Positions 16,052 through 25,435 of a DNA stretch of 51,253 nt are shown here, in pieces. How positions within the stretch are numbered: the stretch's first letter is position 1; every line of letters begins with the position of its first letter. A model generated the notes under the pieces. It made no database searches, was not told the DNA's origin, and saw only the letters and a program-made list of their open reading frames with translations. Source of the DNA: Prolixibacteraceae bacterium. Lineage in GTDB: Bacteria; Bacteroidota; Bacteroidia; Bacteroidales; Prolixibacteraceae. The stretch covers positions 1 to 51,253 of the forward strand of contig DMSQ01000033.1 of assembly GCA_003457135.1 (NCBI GenBank), in the 5' to 3' direction. The translations under genes were made by a program, and so were the position numbers.

Positions 16052-17037
16052 AGTTTTCCGATGTAAACTTCAAGCAACTTAACTGATGCAGTTTTTGGCT
16101 TCAGCACCACATTTTCGATTGAAGCCGGGATTAGAACTGTTTCACCTTTTCGGACCGATTCGGAGCCTGATTCTGTTTCAATTTGCAATTCGCCATCCAA
16201 ACAAACGAATATTACAAAAGAATCAAGCTTATTGTAATCTTTTTCAATAACCGAATTTAATTCAAGCAGGTTGGTAGTAAAATATGGACAACTTGCCAGT
16301 TTAACCGATTCGTTTGTTTTCGGTTCGTATTTGGTTTTATATTCAGGATAAAACGTAAAGTCAATGGCGCCGAGGGCAAGTTCTGTATGCACTTCACGCG
16401 GGTTTCCTTCTTTATCGCATCGGTTGTAGTCGAAGATACGGTATGTTACGTCCGATGTTTGCTGAATCTCGGCCAACAGGATTCCTTTTCCAATGGCGTG
16501 TACCCTGCCTGCAGGAATAAAAAACACATCTCCGGCTGTCACTTCCTCAAAATTCAGGATGTCGGTCAGTTCGTTGTGTTCCAGCTTAAAAAGGAATTTA
16601 TCTTCATCAACTTCCTGATTAAATCCTGACTGAAGTTTAGCTCCCTGATCGGCCTGAATCACATACCACATTTCGGTTTTACCAAAAGCATTGTGGCGCT
16701 CTTTTGAAAGTTTGTCGCCAGGATGTACCTGAATGGACAGATCGTCGTTGGCATCTATGAATTTAACCAAAAGTGGAAACTCTATTCCAAAGGTTTCGAA
16801 CACCTGATCACCAACCAAATCGCCCATATAAATTTCGATAAGTTCTTCGATGGTATTTCCGGCCAGAAAGCCATTTGAAACTACTGATACGTTGCCTTCA
16901 ACTCCTGACAATTCCCAGCTTTCGCCACAATTAGGCAAAACGCCGAAGTCCTTATTCAATATCGTTTTAATCTTATTTCCGCCCCAGATTTTTTCTTTGT
17001 ATATGGGCGCAAACTTCAGTGGATACAAACCTTCCAT
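16048..17037 (-). CDS. manA: Mannose-6-phosphate isomerase (type I, short form)
   Basis: This 329-residue cupin-type zinc enzyme interconverts fructose-6-phosphate and mannose-6-phosphate, feeding GDP-mannose and surface glycans. Zinc-site regions are visible as QVHPGD near residue 100, GKTEMWYV and PAGRVHAIG. The short form resembles Bacillus ManA rather than the 390-residue enterobacterial protein. It overlaps engB by 4 bp and diverges from udk; a weak TAACTTCG element at 17075-17082 may be its -7 box. Confidence 0.93.
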   Translation of the reverse strand: MEGLYPLKFAPIYKEKIWGGNKIKTILNKDFGVLPNCGESWELSGVEGNVSVVSNGFLAGNTIEELIEIYMGDLVGDQVFETFGIEFPLLVKFIDANDDLSIQVHPGDKLSKERHNAFGKTEMWYVIQADQGAKLQSGFNQEVDEDKFLFKLEHNELTDILNFEEVTAGDVFFIPAGRVHAIGKGILLAEIQQTSDVTYRIFDYNRCDKEGNPREVHTELALGAIDFTFYPEYKTKYEPKTNESVKLASCPYFTTNLLELNSVIEKDYNKLDSFVIFVCLDGELQIETESGSESVRKGETVLIPASIENVVLKPKTASVKLLEVYIGKL

Positions 17038-17119
17038 GCGTTAAGGATATAATTAATTTAAATATTTTAAACGGCGAAGTTAACATTTTCTGACCTCTGT
17101 TCCACAACGTATCATTTTG

Positions 17120-17152
17120 TTTGGTTAAAAGCCAGACACTTCATTATCTTTG
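17120..17152 (+). promoter_or_regulatory. udk promoter
   Basis: TTTG (17120-17123), a 21-bp spacer and TATCTTTG (17145-17152) match both Bacteroidota boxes. The predicted initiation near 17159 leaves a leader of only about 8 nt before the ATG. Confidence 0.7.
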
Positions 17153-17166
17153 AAAAAAACATATCT

Positions 17167-17775
17167 ATGTTAGTTATTGGTATTGCCGGTGGAACCGGTT
17201 CAGGCAAAACAACGGTGGTAAAGAAGATTATTGAAAAGCTACCGGCGGGCGAAGTTGCTGTTATTTCACAGGATTCGTATTATAGGGATAACAGCCATTT
17301 ACTAATGGATGAAAGGCAGAAGATCAATTACGACCATCCATCCTCTATCGAATTTGAATTACTGGTTGATCACATCATTAAGTTGAAAGCGGGAAGGTCG
17401 GTTCCGGAGCCTATTTATTCGTACCTGACCTGTACCCGGTCGGAAGAAACACGTGAAATACAGCCAAAGGCGGTGGTCATTATCGAAGGTATCCTGGTTT
17501 TATTTCCGGCTATCCTCCGCGAACAAATGGGAATTAAAGTGTATGTTGATTGTGATTCGGATGTCCGGTTGTCGCGCGTCATTCAACGCGATATTATTGA
17601 AAGGGGACGAAATGTACAAACGGTATTGGAACGGTATGAAAAAACAGTACGCCCCAGCCATATTCAGTTTATTGAGCCAACCAAACAGTTTGCCGATATT
17701 ATTGTTCCCGAAGGAGGCGACAATCTGGTTGCTATCAATATATTAACTAATTATATACAGCAAAATCTCTACTAA
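17167..17775 (+). CDS. udk: Uridine kinase
   Basis: Udk phosphorylates uridine and cytidine in nucleoside salvage. The P-loop GGTGSGKTTV begins at residue 8. Other family motifs are SQDSYYRD, the YDHPSSIEFELL segment (normally YDHPxAfD), VIIEGILV and the lid RDIIERGR. The length of 202 residues is standard. The PolB-like exonuclease ATG follows the stop codon with no spacer, indicating coupled expression. Confidence 0.95.
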   Translation: MLVIGIAGGTGSGKTTVVKKIIEKLPAGEVAVISQDSYYRDNSHLLMDERQKINYDHPSSIEFELLVDHIIKLKAGRSVPEPIYSYLTCTRSEETREIQPKAVVIIEGILVLFPAILREQMGIKVYVDCDSDVRLSRVIQRDIIERGRNVQTVLERYEKTVRPSHIQFIEPTKQFADIIVPEGGDNLVAINILTNYIQQNLY

Positions 17776-18498
17776 ATGTTTGATTCACTTTCTTCAGAAG
17801 ATATTCTGTTCATAGACATTGAAACTGCCCCGCAGAAGGCTGAATTTAAGGAGTTACCTGAGCATTTTCAGCAACTGTGGGATAAAAAATCGGCTTACTT
17901 CAGGACCGAAATCCAACAACCCGCCGATGTTTATGAAAGAGCTGGTATTTATGCCGAGTTTGGGAAAATTATTTGCATTTCGGCGGGTGTCATTATTCAG
18001 AAAAACGGACAACGGTTCTATCGTGTGAAATCATTTCACGATCAGGAGGAAAAAAAACTGCTCACTGCATTTAACGACATGCTCGAAAAATTCACCTCCA
18101 ATCCGGGCAAAAAACTGTGTGCACATAATGGTCAGGAGTTTGACTACCCATATATTGCCCGTCGCTCGTTGATCAACGGATTACGGATACCCAAAATCCT
18201 GGATATTTCAGGGGCGAAACCGTGGGAAATCAAAGACAGGTTGCTCGACACCTTGCAAATGTGGAAATTTGGCGACTATAAAAATTACACCTCGCTCGAT
18301 TTGCTTTGTGCTGTTTTTAATATCCCGACACCCAAAGACGATATTGACGGAAGTCAGGTTGCCCATGTTTATTATCAGGAAGGCGATTTGGACCGGATCA
18401 TCCATTATTGCGAGAAAGATACGCTGGCGCTGGCAAACCTGATGCTGAGCTTCAAAGGCGAACCAATCATCCCCTCCGAAAATATGCTGATTGTGTGA
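17776..18498 (+). CDS. PolB-related 3'-5' exonuclease
   Basis: This 240-residue protein is a stand-alone DEDD-family exonuclease of the type related to the proofreading domain of DNA polymerase B. Exo I is FIDIETAP (residues 13-20), Exo II lies in CAHNGQEFDYPYIARR and Exo III is HYCEKDTLAL, with Tyr in the DEDDy position. It has no polymerase domain and no signal peptide. It directly follows udk with no spacer. A nucleic-acid repair or processing role is inferred from the domain only. Confidence 0.85.
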   Translation: MFDSLSSEDILFIDIETAPQKAEFKELPEHFQQLWDKKSAYFRTEIQQPADVYERAGIYAEFGKIICISAGVIIQKNGQRFYRVKSFHDQEEKKLLTAFNDMLEKFTSNPGKKLCAHNGQEFDYPYIARRSLINGLRIPKILDISGAKPWEIKDRLLDTLQMWKFGDYKNYTSLDLLCAVFNIPTPKDDIDGSQVAHVYYQEGDLDRIIHYCEKDTLALANLMLSFKGEPIIPSENMLIV

Positions 18499-18574
18499 TT
18501 TTTCAGTTCTGTATTATAAATTAAAATTTCTCCAAAAAATAATTAAATTTCTGCTCCTGAAAAACCTAAACCTG

Positions 18575-20599
18575 ATGAGGACTTTTTTCGTTTTTTTTAG
18601 TCTTTTATTTACCATAACAACTTTCTCCCAAACGCAGGTGGATAGTTTATTGCGACTTTGCGAAAAAAGCCCCGATATACAAAAGACATCCATTTATTTA
18701 CAACTTTCGAGAATTACAATTCAGGATTCAGCTTTAAGCAATTACTATAACAGAAAGGCTTTTCAATTGGCAGTTGCCAATAAGCAATTACCGGAACAGG
18801 CAAAATCAGTTTATTACTCTGCTAAAATTTGCTTCACCGCCAGGGACTTCACTAATGCGATCAGATTCTATGAAAAGGCATTGCCTCTTTACCGGCAGTT
18901 GAACGACACCCTGAACATGACCACTTGTTACAGTTATATTGGGATATCCAATTTCAATATGTCGAAAAGTAAAGAGGCCATAGCCAGTTACATTGAAGGA
19001 TTAAAACTGAGCAAAAACGATCCGGATTATAGCGCCGAATTACTTGCCAATATAGGTTTGGTACACGATGTAATGGATAATTTCGGTGAAGCCATCAGTT
19101 ATTACAGAAAGGCATTAAAACTCAATCAATCTATTCGCGATACAGGTAGTATGGCAATTGACTATGATTATCTTGGAATTTCCTATTCAAGATTAAAAAT
19201 GCCGGATTCATCTCTTGTAAATTATCATAAAGCGCTTTACTTGTTCAAAAAAATAGGCAAAAATGAACGATATGCAGTTTCGTTGTCGAATGTTGCATGG
19301 GTTTTTCAAAATTATCCCGACAGTCTGAATAAGGCCATCAACTACTTCAATATGGCCTGGAAGAAATTTCAGGAAATTGGCTGGTTACATTATGAGGCAG
19401 ACATTCAGCATGGGATTGCATCTGCTTTATGCAAACAGGGTAAATATGAAGAAGCGGTTTTATTGTATAAAAAGAGTCTTCAACTGGCCCATCAGTATAA
19501 AAGGGAGTTATTATTAAAGAAGCAAATTTATCAAGGTCTTTCAGAAGTCTATCAAAAAAAAGGGGATTACAAAAAGGCTTTAGACAACCATATTCTGTTT
19601 TCGCAATACAACGATAGCATTATTGAAAAACAGAAGTTAGAACAAATTGCCAATCTCGAAAAACAGTATGAAACCGAAAAAAAGGAAATCGAAATAATCC
19701 GGCTCAATGCTCAGCATGAATTAACGAATATACAGTTGAGCAAAAACAAACAACTTAAGCAACTGGGTTTTGTTACTGCAGCGCTGTTGCTTGTCCTTGT
19801 TATTTATATGGTCATGAAATACTTCGAAAAATTAAAATCGAATGAATTGCTTGAAGAAAAAAACCGGTTAATTGCGCAAAGCGAGCAGGAACTCAGGCTC
19901 TTAAATGCATCCAAAAACAAATTCTTTTCCATCATTGCCCACGATTTGAAAAACCCGTTTCATAATGTAATGGGCTATTCGTACCTGCTAAGCAAAGATT
20001 ATAACCACTTTACCGAAGATGAGCGGCGTAAATTTGCTATGGATATCAATCAATCAACCACCAATATTTTCCGGTTACTTCAAAACCTGCTCGACTGGTC
20101 GAGATCTCAAACCGGAAGACTGACCTACACACCAGGCCATATCGAATTCAAGTTAGTGCTTAATAAGGCTTTAAGTGTTCTGAGCCCGCTGGCACAACAA
20201 AAGAATATTACGATTAAATCAACGTACAAAGAAAACATGCAAATATTTGCTGACCCTTTAATGATTGAAACGGTATTGCGAAACCTGATCAATAATTCCA
20301 TCAAGTTCACTCCTGAAAACGGATCAATCGAAATTTCAGCCGTACAAATTGATAAAGAAGTAAAAATTTGCGTACGCGATACCGGAATTGGAATAACTGA
20401 AGATGATATTCAAAATCTATTTCGCATTGACTCTAAAGTGAAACGAAAAGGAACCAATGAAGAAGATGGTTCGGGACTTGGACTTATTCTGTGCAAGGAA
20501 TTTGTTGACAAAAACAATGGCAAAATATGGGCCGAAAGAAATCAGGATGAAGGAACTTCTTTCCTGTTTACGGTCCCGGTCATACCCTCTTTGAATTAA
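18575..20599 (+). CDS. TPR-containing sensor histidine kinase
   Basis: This 674-residue kinase has a signal peptide (residues 1-19), about seven TPR repeats in the periplasm (to about residue 370), a coiled segment rich in EKQYETEKKE, one membrane helix near residues 395-415, a HisKA domain with phospho-acceptor His456 in IIAHDLKNPF, and an HATPase domain (NLINNSIKF, VRDTGIGI, GSGLGLILCKE). ATG at 18575 is chosen because it starts the signal peptide; an in-frame ATG at 18491 would overlap the exonuclease gene and add a non-signal leader. No response regulator is adjacent, so its partner is unknown. Periplasmic-TPR kinases are common in Bacteroidota. Confidence 0.9.
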   Translation: MRTFFVFFSLLFTITTFSQTQVDSLLRLCEKSPDIQKTSIYLQLSRITIQDSALSNYYNRKAFQLAVANKQLPEQAKSVYYSAKICFTARDFTNAIRFYEKALPLYRQLNDTLNMTTCYSYIGISNFNMSKSKEAIASYIEGLKLSKNDPDYSAELLANIGLVHDVMDNFGEAISYYRKALKLNQSIRDTGSMAIDYDYLGISYSRLKMPDSSLVNYHKALYLFKKIGKNERYAVSLSNVAWVFQNYPDSLNKAINYFNMAWKKFQEIGWLHYEADIQHGIASALCKQGKYEEAVLLYKKSLQLAHQYKRELLLKKQIYQGLSEVYQKKGDYKKALDNHILFSQYNDSIIEKQKLEQIANLEKQYETEKKEIEIIRLNAQHELTNIQLSKNKQLKQLGFVTAALLLVLVIYMVMKYFEKLKSNELLEEKNRLIAQSEQELRLLNASKNKFFSIIAHDLKNPFHNVMGYSYLLSKDYNHFTEDERRKFAMDINQSTTNIFRLLQNLLDWSRSQTGRLTYTPGHIEFKLVLNKALSVLSPLAQQKNITIKSTYKENMQIFADPLMIETVLRNLINNSIKFTPENGSIEISAVQIDKEVKICVRDTGIGITEDDIQNLFRIDSKVKRKGTNEEDGSGLGLILCKEFVDKNNGKIWAERNQDEGTSFLFTVPVIPSLN

Positions 20600-20619
20600 C
20601 CATTTTGCCAATTCGGTCT

Positions 20620-21171
20620 TTATTCTACCAACATTTGACTGGCCAGCAATTCAGCCTTTTCACGTGAAACAGCTTTTTCTACAATATTTAAAGCAAATTT
20701 TATTGCTGCACCCGGACCACGGCCGGTAATGAAATTACCTGATTCGACAACTGGAACTAAAAGCACTTCGGCCCCTTTCAGGTATTTTTCAAAACCCGGA
20801 TAGCAAACAGCTTTCTTTCCATCCAGGATACCCAGATTTCCAAAAACCATCGGTGCGGCACAAATAGCTGCCAATGGCCTGTTTTCAGAATTGAACTTTT
20901 TAATTTGAGCTTTCAGGCCGGAGTGGGCTTCCAGATTAGCTGCGCCAGGCATACCTCCCGGCAGAACGATCATGTAAATTTCGTCGTAATTCACCTGATC
21001 AAAAAGCACATCGGCAATTACATAAAGCTCATGAGCTCCCTTTACTTTGGTTGTGCCAGTTACTGAGACAGTAACCACTTCAATTTCGGCACGACGTAAA
21101 ACATCAATGATACTGACAGCTTCAATTTCCTCAAAACCATCAGCCAAATGAACGGCAATTTTTCGTTTCAT
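20620..21171 (-). CDS. DJ-1/PfpI family protein
   Basis: This 183-residue cytosolic protein has the DJ-1 (ThiJ/YajL) fold. The nucleophile-elbow cysteine lies in AAICAAPMVFGN and the acid residue in HLADGFEEIEAV, with GRGPGAAIKFAL near the C-terminus. Family members are linked to protection against oxidative and carbonyl stress, but the exact activity of bacterial paralogues is disputed. It converges on the TPR-kinase gene (20-bp gap), and a perfect terminator of the upstream sigma gene lies just before its promoter. Confidence 0.9.
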   Translation of the reverse strand: MKRKIAVHLADGFEEIEAVSIIDVLRRAEIEVVTVSVTGTTKVKGAHELYVIADVLFDQVNYDEIYMIVLPGGMPGAANLEAHSGLKAQIKKFNSENRPLAAICAAPMVFGNLGILDGKKAVCYPGFEKYLKGAEVLLVPVVESGNFITGRGPGAAIKFALNIVEKAVSREKAELLASQMLVE

Positions 21172-21189
21172 GGCAATCAGTTTTTATTT

Positions 21190-21197
21190 CAAAGATA
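21190..21197 (-). promoter_or_regulatory. Candidate -7 box for the DJ-1 gene
   Basis: Reading leftward, TATCTTTG fits the -7 consensus, 19 bp before the start codon. No good -33 box was found. Confidence 0.4.
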
Positions 21198-21215
21198 AAC
21201 GATCAGGACATAAAA

Positions 21216-21246
21216 AAAAATGACTCACATCGTGTGAGTCATTTTT
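21216..21246 (-). terminator. Terminator of the ECF sigma gene
   Basis: A perfect 14-bp stem (21216-21229 and 21233-21246, TCG loop) is followed, in the leftward direction, by a run of T. It separates the sigma gene from the DJ-1 gene. Confidence 0.85.
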
Positions 21247-21289
21247 CCCCAGTAAAATAAACCTAAACGTGAACAAAAATGAATTTCGC

Positions 21290-21796
21290 TTATATGGCGT
21301 AATCTTTTAACGATTTTTCCAATTTCTTTCTGGTAAAGAAAATTCTGCTTTTTACTGTACCGAGAGGCAAAACAAGCTCTTCGGCAATTTCTTTATATTT
21401 AAATCCGTCAAGGAACATATTGAAAGGAACTTTATATTCATCCTCTAAAGCATTGATACATTTCGTAATCTCTTTTGAACTATAGACAGATTCCGGTGAA
21501 GGATAACTTTTATCGGTCTGGAATTTTAAATGGAAATCGTTGTTAGCTCCGTCAAACGTATTTTTAGCTTTTATATTTCTTCGGTAATTATTAATAAACG
21601 TATTTTTCATGATGGTGTAAATCCATGCCTTGAAATTTGTATTTTGGGTGAACTTATCCCGGTATGTTAACGCTTTCAGAAACGTTTCCTGAAGTAAATC
21701 CTGCGCCTTTTCCTGATCTGAGGTCAGGCTCAAAGCGTAATATAACAACTTATCCTTTAATCCTAAAAGTGCGGTGTTGAATTGAAGCTGTGTCAT
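21290..21796 (-). CDS. ECF-type RNA polymerase sigma factor
   Basis: This 168-residue protein has only sigma regions 2 and 4. Region 2 contains DLLQETFLKALTYRD and FKAWIYTIMKN; the region 4 helix-turn-helix is KEIAEELVLPLGTVKSRIFF. No anti-sigma or FecR gene is adjacent, and its operon holds no other gene, so its control is not evident here. A -7 box for the housekeeping sigma (21826-21833) precedes it. A divergent TonB-dependent receptor gene lies 332 bp away, but regulation of that gene by this sigma is only a possibility. Confidence 0.9.
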   Translation of the reverse strand: MTQLQFNTALLGLKDKLLYYALSLTSDQEKAQDLLQETFLKALTYRDKFTQNTNFKAWIYTIMKNTFINNYRRNIKAKNTFDGANNDFHLKFQTDKSYPSPESVYSSKEITKCINALEDEYKVPFNMFLDGFKYKEIAEELVLPLGTVKSRIFFTRKKLEKSLKDYAI

Positions 21797-22128
21797 GGCG
21801 TTCGTTTTATGTGTTAATAGTGATACAAATATAAAGATTCAAAACATCAAAAAAAGGATTTATATGTCTTTTATTCTTCAATATTATTTATTGGTGATAA
21901 AGAAAATTTATATACGCCTGGCAGGTTCATTGTTAGTTATTCTTAAAGACAAATTTAGCGCAATGTTTATTCTAAAAACTTACCCGGCTCAATCAAAAAT
22001 TTATATAATTCACACATTTCCGGCCCATTTTGAACAACCGCACTAAACCGAAAGAAAAATTTTCTTCAAATTAGTCCAAGTCAAATAATTATTACATTAG
22101 CCGTCTCAAATTTTTATCTTTTATTTAA
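21797..22128. other. 332-bp divergent intergenic region
   Basis: This AT-rich DNA separates the sigma gene from the TonB-dependent receptor gene. It holds the sigma -7 box and a second leftward TAAATTTG at 21950-21957. A TATCTTTT element at about 22113-22120 may serve the receptor gene. I see no cobalamin riboswitch or other recognisable RNA, and the small ORF starting at 21795 does not look real. Confidence 0.45.
21826..21833 (-). promoter_or_regulatory. Candidate -7 box for the sigma gene
   Basis: Reading leftward, TATATTTG is a perfect -7 match, 30 bp before the sigma start codon. The -33 region is not recognisable. Confidence 0.45.
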
Positions 22129-24159
22129 ATGAAAAAAGTTTTCATATCCATTAACCGGGCCGAAATGTTTACATTCAAACGCTGGGGAGGTAAATCTTAT
22201 TCATTGTTTAACGCTATTAAAAAGCCGGTACGCATTGGCGTGCTTTTAGCCGTTTACACAACAGTAGCCGAACCTGAATTTGTATTTGCACAGACCGACA
22301 GTTCGAAAGTTAGCATGGAATACAATCTGGACGAAGTTCAGGTTGGGGCCCAAAGAACGCCTGTTGCATTCTCGCAGGTGGCACGGATAGTTTCCGTGAT
22401 TAACCGGGAAGAAATTGAGGCGGCCCCCGTCCAAAGTATTCAGGAACTGCTGGAATATGCGCTGAGTGTTGATGTCCGTCAGCGCGGAGTTCACGGAGTT
22501 CAGGCCGACATTTCGGTCAGGGGAGGTTCCTTCGATCAAACCCTCATCCTTTTAAATGGTATCAATATTTCAGATCCCCAAACCGGGCACCATGCCCTCA
22601 ACCTTCCGGTCAGTTTAAAAAACATCCAACGCATCGAAATTCTGGAAGGCCCGGCAGCAAGGATTTTCGGCCCAAATGCTTTTTCAGGTGCGATCAACAT
22701 TATCACCGGTTCGGAGGGCAATTCCAGTATGAAGATTGATGTATCAGCCGGACAGAATAAACTTGCTGATGCCAACATTTCAGGAAATTTGAAAACAGGA
22801 AGCTGGAATCAGTTTGCAGCTTTTAACCGAATGTCATCAGCCGGTTACATCAATAACACTGATTTTAAAACCTGGAATGCATTCTACCAGACCAAATTGA
22901 ACACCAAACCCGGAACGCTTGACTTTCAGGCTGGAAGAACAAACAAGGCATTCGGGGCAAATAGTTTTTATACCGCCACTTACCCGAATCAATTCGAAGA
23001 GACGAAAACCACTTTTGCTTCGCTGAAGTTTGAATCGGGGACAAAAATTCATTTGACACCTTCGGTTTACTGGCGGCGCCATCAGGACCGGTTCGAACTT
23101 TTCAGGACAGAACCTGCCAGTTGGTACAAAGGGCATAATTATCACCTGACTGATGTTTTCGGAAGCAACCTGAATGTATGGTTTGCTTCGAAATTCGGAA
23201 AAACAGCCTTTGGGGCTGAAATCAGGACTGAAAATGTTTGGAGCAATGTATTGGGCGAAGTAATGGCAATTCCCATCGAGGTTCCCGGTGAAAACAATCA
23301 GTTATTTACCAAATCCTACTCTCGTATAACGATATCCTATTTTACAGAACATTCCATTTACCTTGAAAAGTTTACTTTATCAGCCGGAGCAATGACCAAC
23401 TGGATTTCGGACCTGGGCTTTGGTTGGAATATTTATCCGGGACTTGACGCTTCGCTGGCGCTTTCAGATCATCTGAAAATTTACGGATCAGCCAGTACCA
23501 GCTTAAGAATGCCCACGTTTACCGATTTGTTTTACAGCGGACCAACCAACCTTGGAAATCCGGATTTGAAACCTGAGAAATCGGTCAATTACGAAGGTGG
23601 TATAAAATTTAATTACAATGGATTTTCAGGACATGCCGGATCATTTCACCGCCAGGGAAAAGATTTGATTGACTGGGTGCGTGAAAAAGAAACCGACAAA
23701 TGGCAAACCAAAAACCTCACGAAAATAAATTCAACAGGTATAGAAGTAAGTGGAACTTTCTTTCCTGAAAAAATATGGAATAAAAACCTTTTTGTTACCA
23801 AACTTGGACTTAATTACTCCTATATCTACCTGGACAAAGGGGGCAACAATTTTTTCTCGAATTATGTACTCGACAATTTAAAGCATAAGTTTGACCTGGA
23901 ACTCAACCATAAAATCTGGAGCAATCTGAAAGCATCGTGGCGGTTGAGTTATCAGGATAGAAACGGAATGCGGACTAAAACTGAGTCTTATGATCCATTC
24001 TGGTTAGTTAATACCCGGTTGATGTGGAAAACCCCTTCGACCGAAATATATGTCCTGGCTGCTAATTTATTCAACACCGCATATTTTGATCTGGGAACCA
24101 TCCAACAGCCTGGCCGCTGGATTAGTATCGGCATAAACCACCAAATAAAACTTAAATAA
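22129..24159 (+). CDS. TonB-dependent outer-membrane receptor
   Basis: This 676-residue protein imports an unknown ligand across the outer membrane with TonB energy. After a long leader (about 55 residues, ending VFAQ) comes LDEVQVGAQRTP, then a plug domain (residues about 65-190: SVRGGSFDQTLILLNGI, LEGPAARIFGPNAFSGAINI), then a beta-barrel ending LFNTAYFDLGTIQQPGRW. No SusD gene follows, so it is not a SusCD glycan importer. The vitamin B12 receptor BtuB or a siderophore receptor is the closest guess from length and plug pattern. The leader is unusual: residues 13-45 contain FTFKRWGGKSYSLFNAIKK before the hydrophobic core. A terminator follows. Confidence 0.88.
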   Translation: MKKVFISINRAEMFTFKRWGGKSYSLFNAIKKPVRIGVLLAVYTTVAEPEFVFAQTDSSKVSMEYNLDEVQVGAQRTPVAFSQVARIVSVINREEIEAAPVQSIQELLEYALSVDVRQRGVHGVQADISVRGGSFDQTLILLNGINISDPQTGHHALNLPVSLKNIQRIEILEGPAARIFGPNAFSGAINIITGSEGNSSMKIDVSAGQNKLADANISGNLKTGSWNQFAAFNRMSSAGYINNTDFKTWNAFYQTKLNTKPGTLDFQAGRTNKAFGANSFYTATYPNQFEETKTTFASLKFESGTKIHLTPSVYWRRHQDRFELFRTEPASWYKGHNYHLTDVFGSNLNVWFASKFGKTAFGAEIRTENVWSNVLGEVMAIPIEVPGENNQLFTKSYSRITISYFTEHSIYLEKFTLSAGAMTNWISDLGFGWNIYPGLDASLALSDHLKIYGSASTSLRMPTFTDLFYSGPTNLGNPDLKPEKSVNYEGGIKFNYNGFSGHAGSFHRQGKDLIDWVREKETDKWQTKNLTKINSTGIEVSGTFFPEKIWNKNLFVTKLGLNYSYIYLDKGGNNFFSNYVLDNLKHKFDLELNHKIWSNLKASWRLSYQDRNGMRTKTESYDPFWLVNTRLMWKTPSTEIYVLAANLFNTAYFDLGTIQQPGRWISIGINHQIKLK

Positions 24160-24166
24160 TTTCAGG

Positions 24167-24193
24167 CTCCCGGTCCATCCGGGAGTTTTTTTT
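24167..24193 (+). terminator. Terminator of the TonB-receptor gene
   Basis: A 7-bp GC-rich stem (CTCCCGG/CCGGGAG) with a 5-nt loop is followed by eight T, 7 bp after the stop codon. Confidence 0.85.
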
Positions 24194-24240
24194 ACTTCGT
24201 GGAAAATATTATCTTCGCCAACCGAAAAAAGATAAATCGT

Positions 24241-24660
24241 ATGTTAAAAGGAATATTAGCAATCAGTGGTCAGCCCGGATTATTTAAAATGGTAACTGAA
24301 GCAAAAAACAGCATCATTGTCGAATCCTTGATAACCGGCAAGCGCATGCCTGCATATACAACTTCAAAAATTAGCGCCTTAGCCGATATTTCAGTTTTTA
24401 CTAAAACAGCCGAAATTCAACTGAAGGAATTGTTTAAACTCATTCAGGAGAGCGGAAAAATGATTTCGCCAAAAGCAACTTCAAACGAAATCATAACTTT
24501 GTTTGGAGAAGTTTTGCCCGAATACGACAAGGATAGAGTTTATGTGTCGGACATGAAAAAGATTTTTCAGTGGTATGCGTTACTTAACGAAAAAAACCTG
24601 CTGATTGATTCTGAAGAAGAGAACTCAACAATTGAAAAATCAATAGAAACTTCAGAATAA
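24241..24660 (+). CDS. DUF5606 family protein
   Basis: This 139-residue soluble protein matches the Bacteroidota family DUF5606 (starts LKGILAISGQPGLFKMV, continues IIVESLITGKRMPAY and ALADISVFT). No activity is known. The N-terminal half looks like a small SH3-like or beta-rich domain and the rest is helical. ATG at 24241 is used because the conserved segment begins there; an in-frame ATG at 24199 would lie next to the preceding terminator. A weak -7 element TATCTTCG is at 24210-24217. Confidence 0.75.
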   Translation: MLKGILAISGQPGLFKMVTEAKNSIIVESLITGKRMPAYTTSKISALADISVFTKTAEIQLKELFKLIQESGKMISPKATSNEIITLFGEVLPEYDKDRVYVSDMKKIFQWYALLNEKNLLIDSEEENSTIEKSIETSE

Positions 24661-24693
24661 AATAAAAGCAAAATACCTTAGGTTTCCATTTTT

Positions 24694-25233
24694 TCAGAAC
24701 AGCCTCAACTGACCTGGAGGCTGCCTGGATTCCTTTAATGCTTTTCGTGCAAGTATAATTTCAAATAGTTTTACAGTGGCAAGTGCATCGCCTGCAGCCC
24801 GATGCCGTCCGTTTATCTGTATCCCCAAATCGCGACATAAAGTCCCTAATGAGTAAGAACGGTATCCGGGTATATATTTTTTGCCCATCCTGACTGTACA
24901 CATGGTTTTCCGTTGATAGTCATATCCTAACCGTTTAAATTCTTCCTGAATAAACCGATAGTCAAACATCACATGGTGAGCTACGAAAACCTTATCCTGG
25001 GTAAATTCAACAATTTTACGGGCGATTTCATAAAATTTAGGGGCATTCTTCACCATTTCATTATCAATACCAGTAAGATTGGTGATGAATCCGGGAATAT
25101 AGCATTCAGGATTTATTAAGCTGGTAAATGAATTGGTAATTTGAAATCCATCATGGATAAAAATAGCAATCTCTGTTATTTTGCCTTTTCCTGATGATTG
25201 CCCGGTAGTTTCTATGTCAATAATTGAGTACAA
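24694..25233 (-). CDS. DnaQ-like 3'-5' exonuclease
   Basis: This 179-residue protein has the DEDDh exonuclease fold of the DNA polymerase III epsilon family: IIDIETTG at residues 4-11, VAHHVMFDYRFI near 93-104, and HRAAGDALAT near 143-152 with the catalytic His. It consists only of this domain plus a short tail. Related Bacteroidota proteins often carry a C-terminal GIY-YIG (UvrC-like) nuclease domain, which is absent here without sign of a frameshift. A repair role is inferred. Confidence 0.85.
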   Translation of the reverse strand: MYSIIDIETTGQSSGKGKITEIAIFIHDGFQITNSFTSLINPECYIPGFITNLTGIDNEMVKNAPKFYEIARKIVEFTQDKVFVAHHVMFDYRFIQEEFKRLGYDYQRKTMCTVRMGKKYIPGYRSYSLGTLCRDLGIQINGRHRAAGDALATVKLFEIILARKALKESRQPPGQLRLF

Positions 25234-25435
25234 TGCTTTTCTGTTTGAGGCAAAAATACAAATATTGCGTTCTATGTTTCATTTCTCAGGCATTAAATCC
25301 ATATTTTTACCTCAATTAGGAAAGGATCATCAAATTTCTAAAGAAACATTCAATATTATTATGAAATTGTTGTTTACTTCGGGAACTATAATTTAATAAG
25401 TTTTTCATATCTTTAAGAAATCAAAACAAATAACT

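Noticed and set aside
21795..22046. 83-codon rightward ORF in the sigma/receptor intergenic region
   Set aside because: Low-complexity, AT-driven sequence without a domain; it overlaps the sigma start codon and its -7 box.
22060..22128. Cobalamin riboswitch in front of the TonB-dependent receptor
   Set aside because: The B12-box (GCCACTG-like) and the long conserved junctions are absent.
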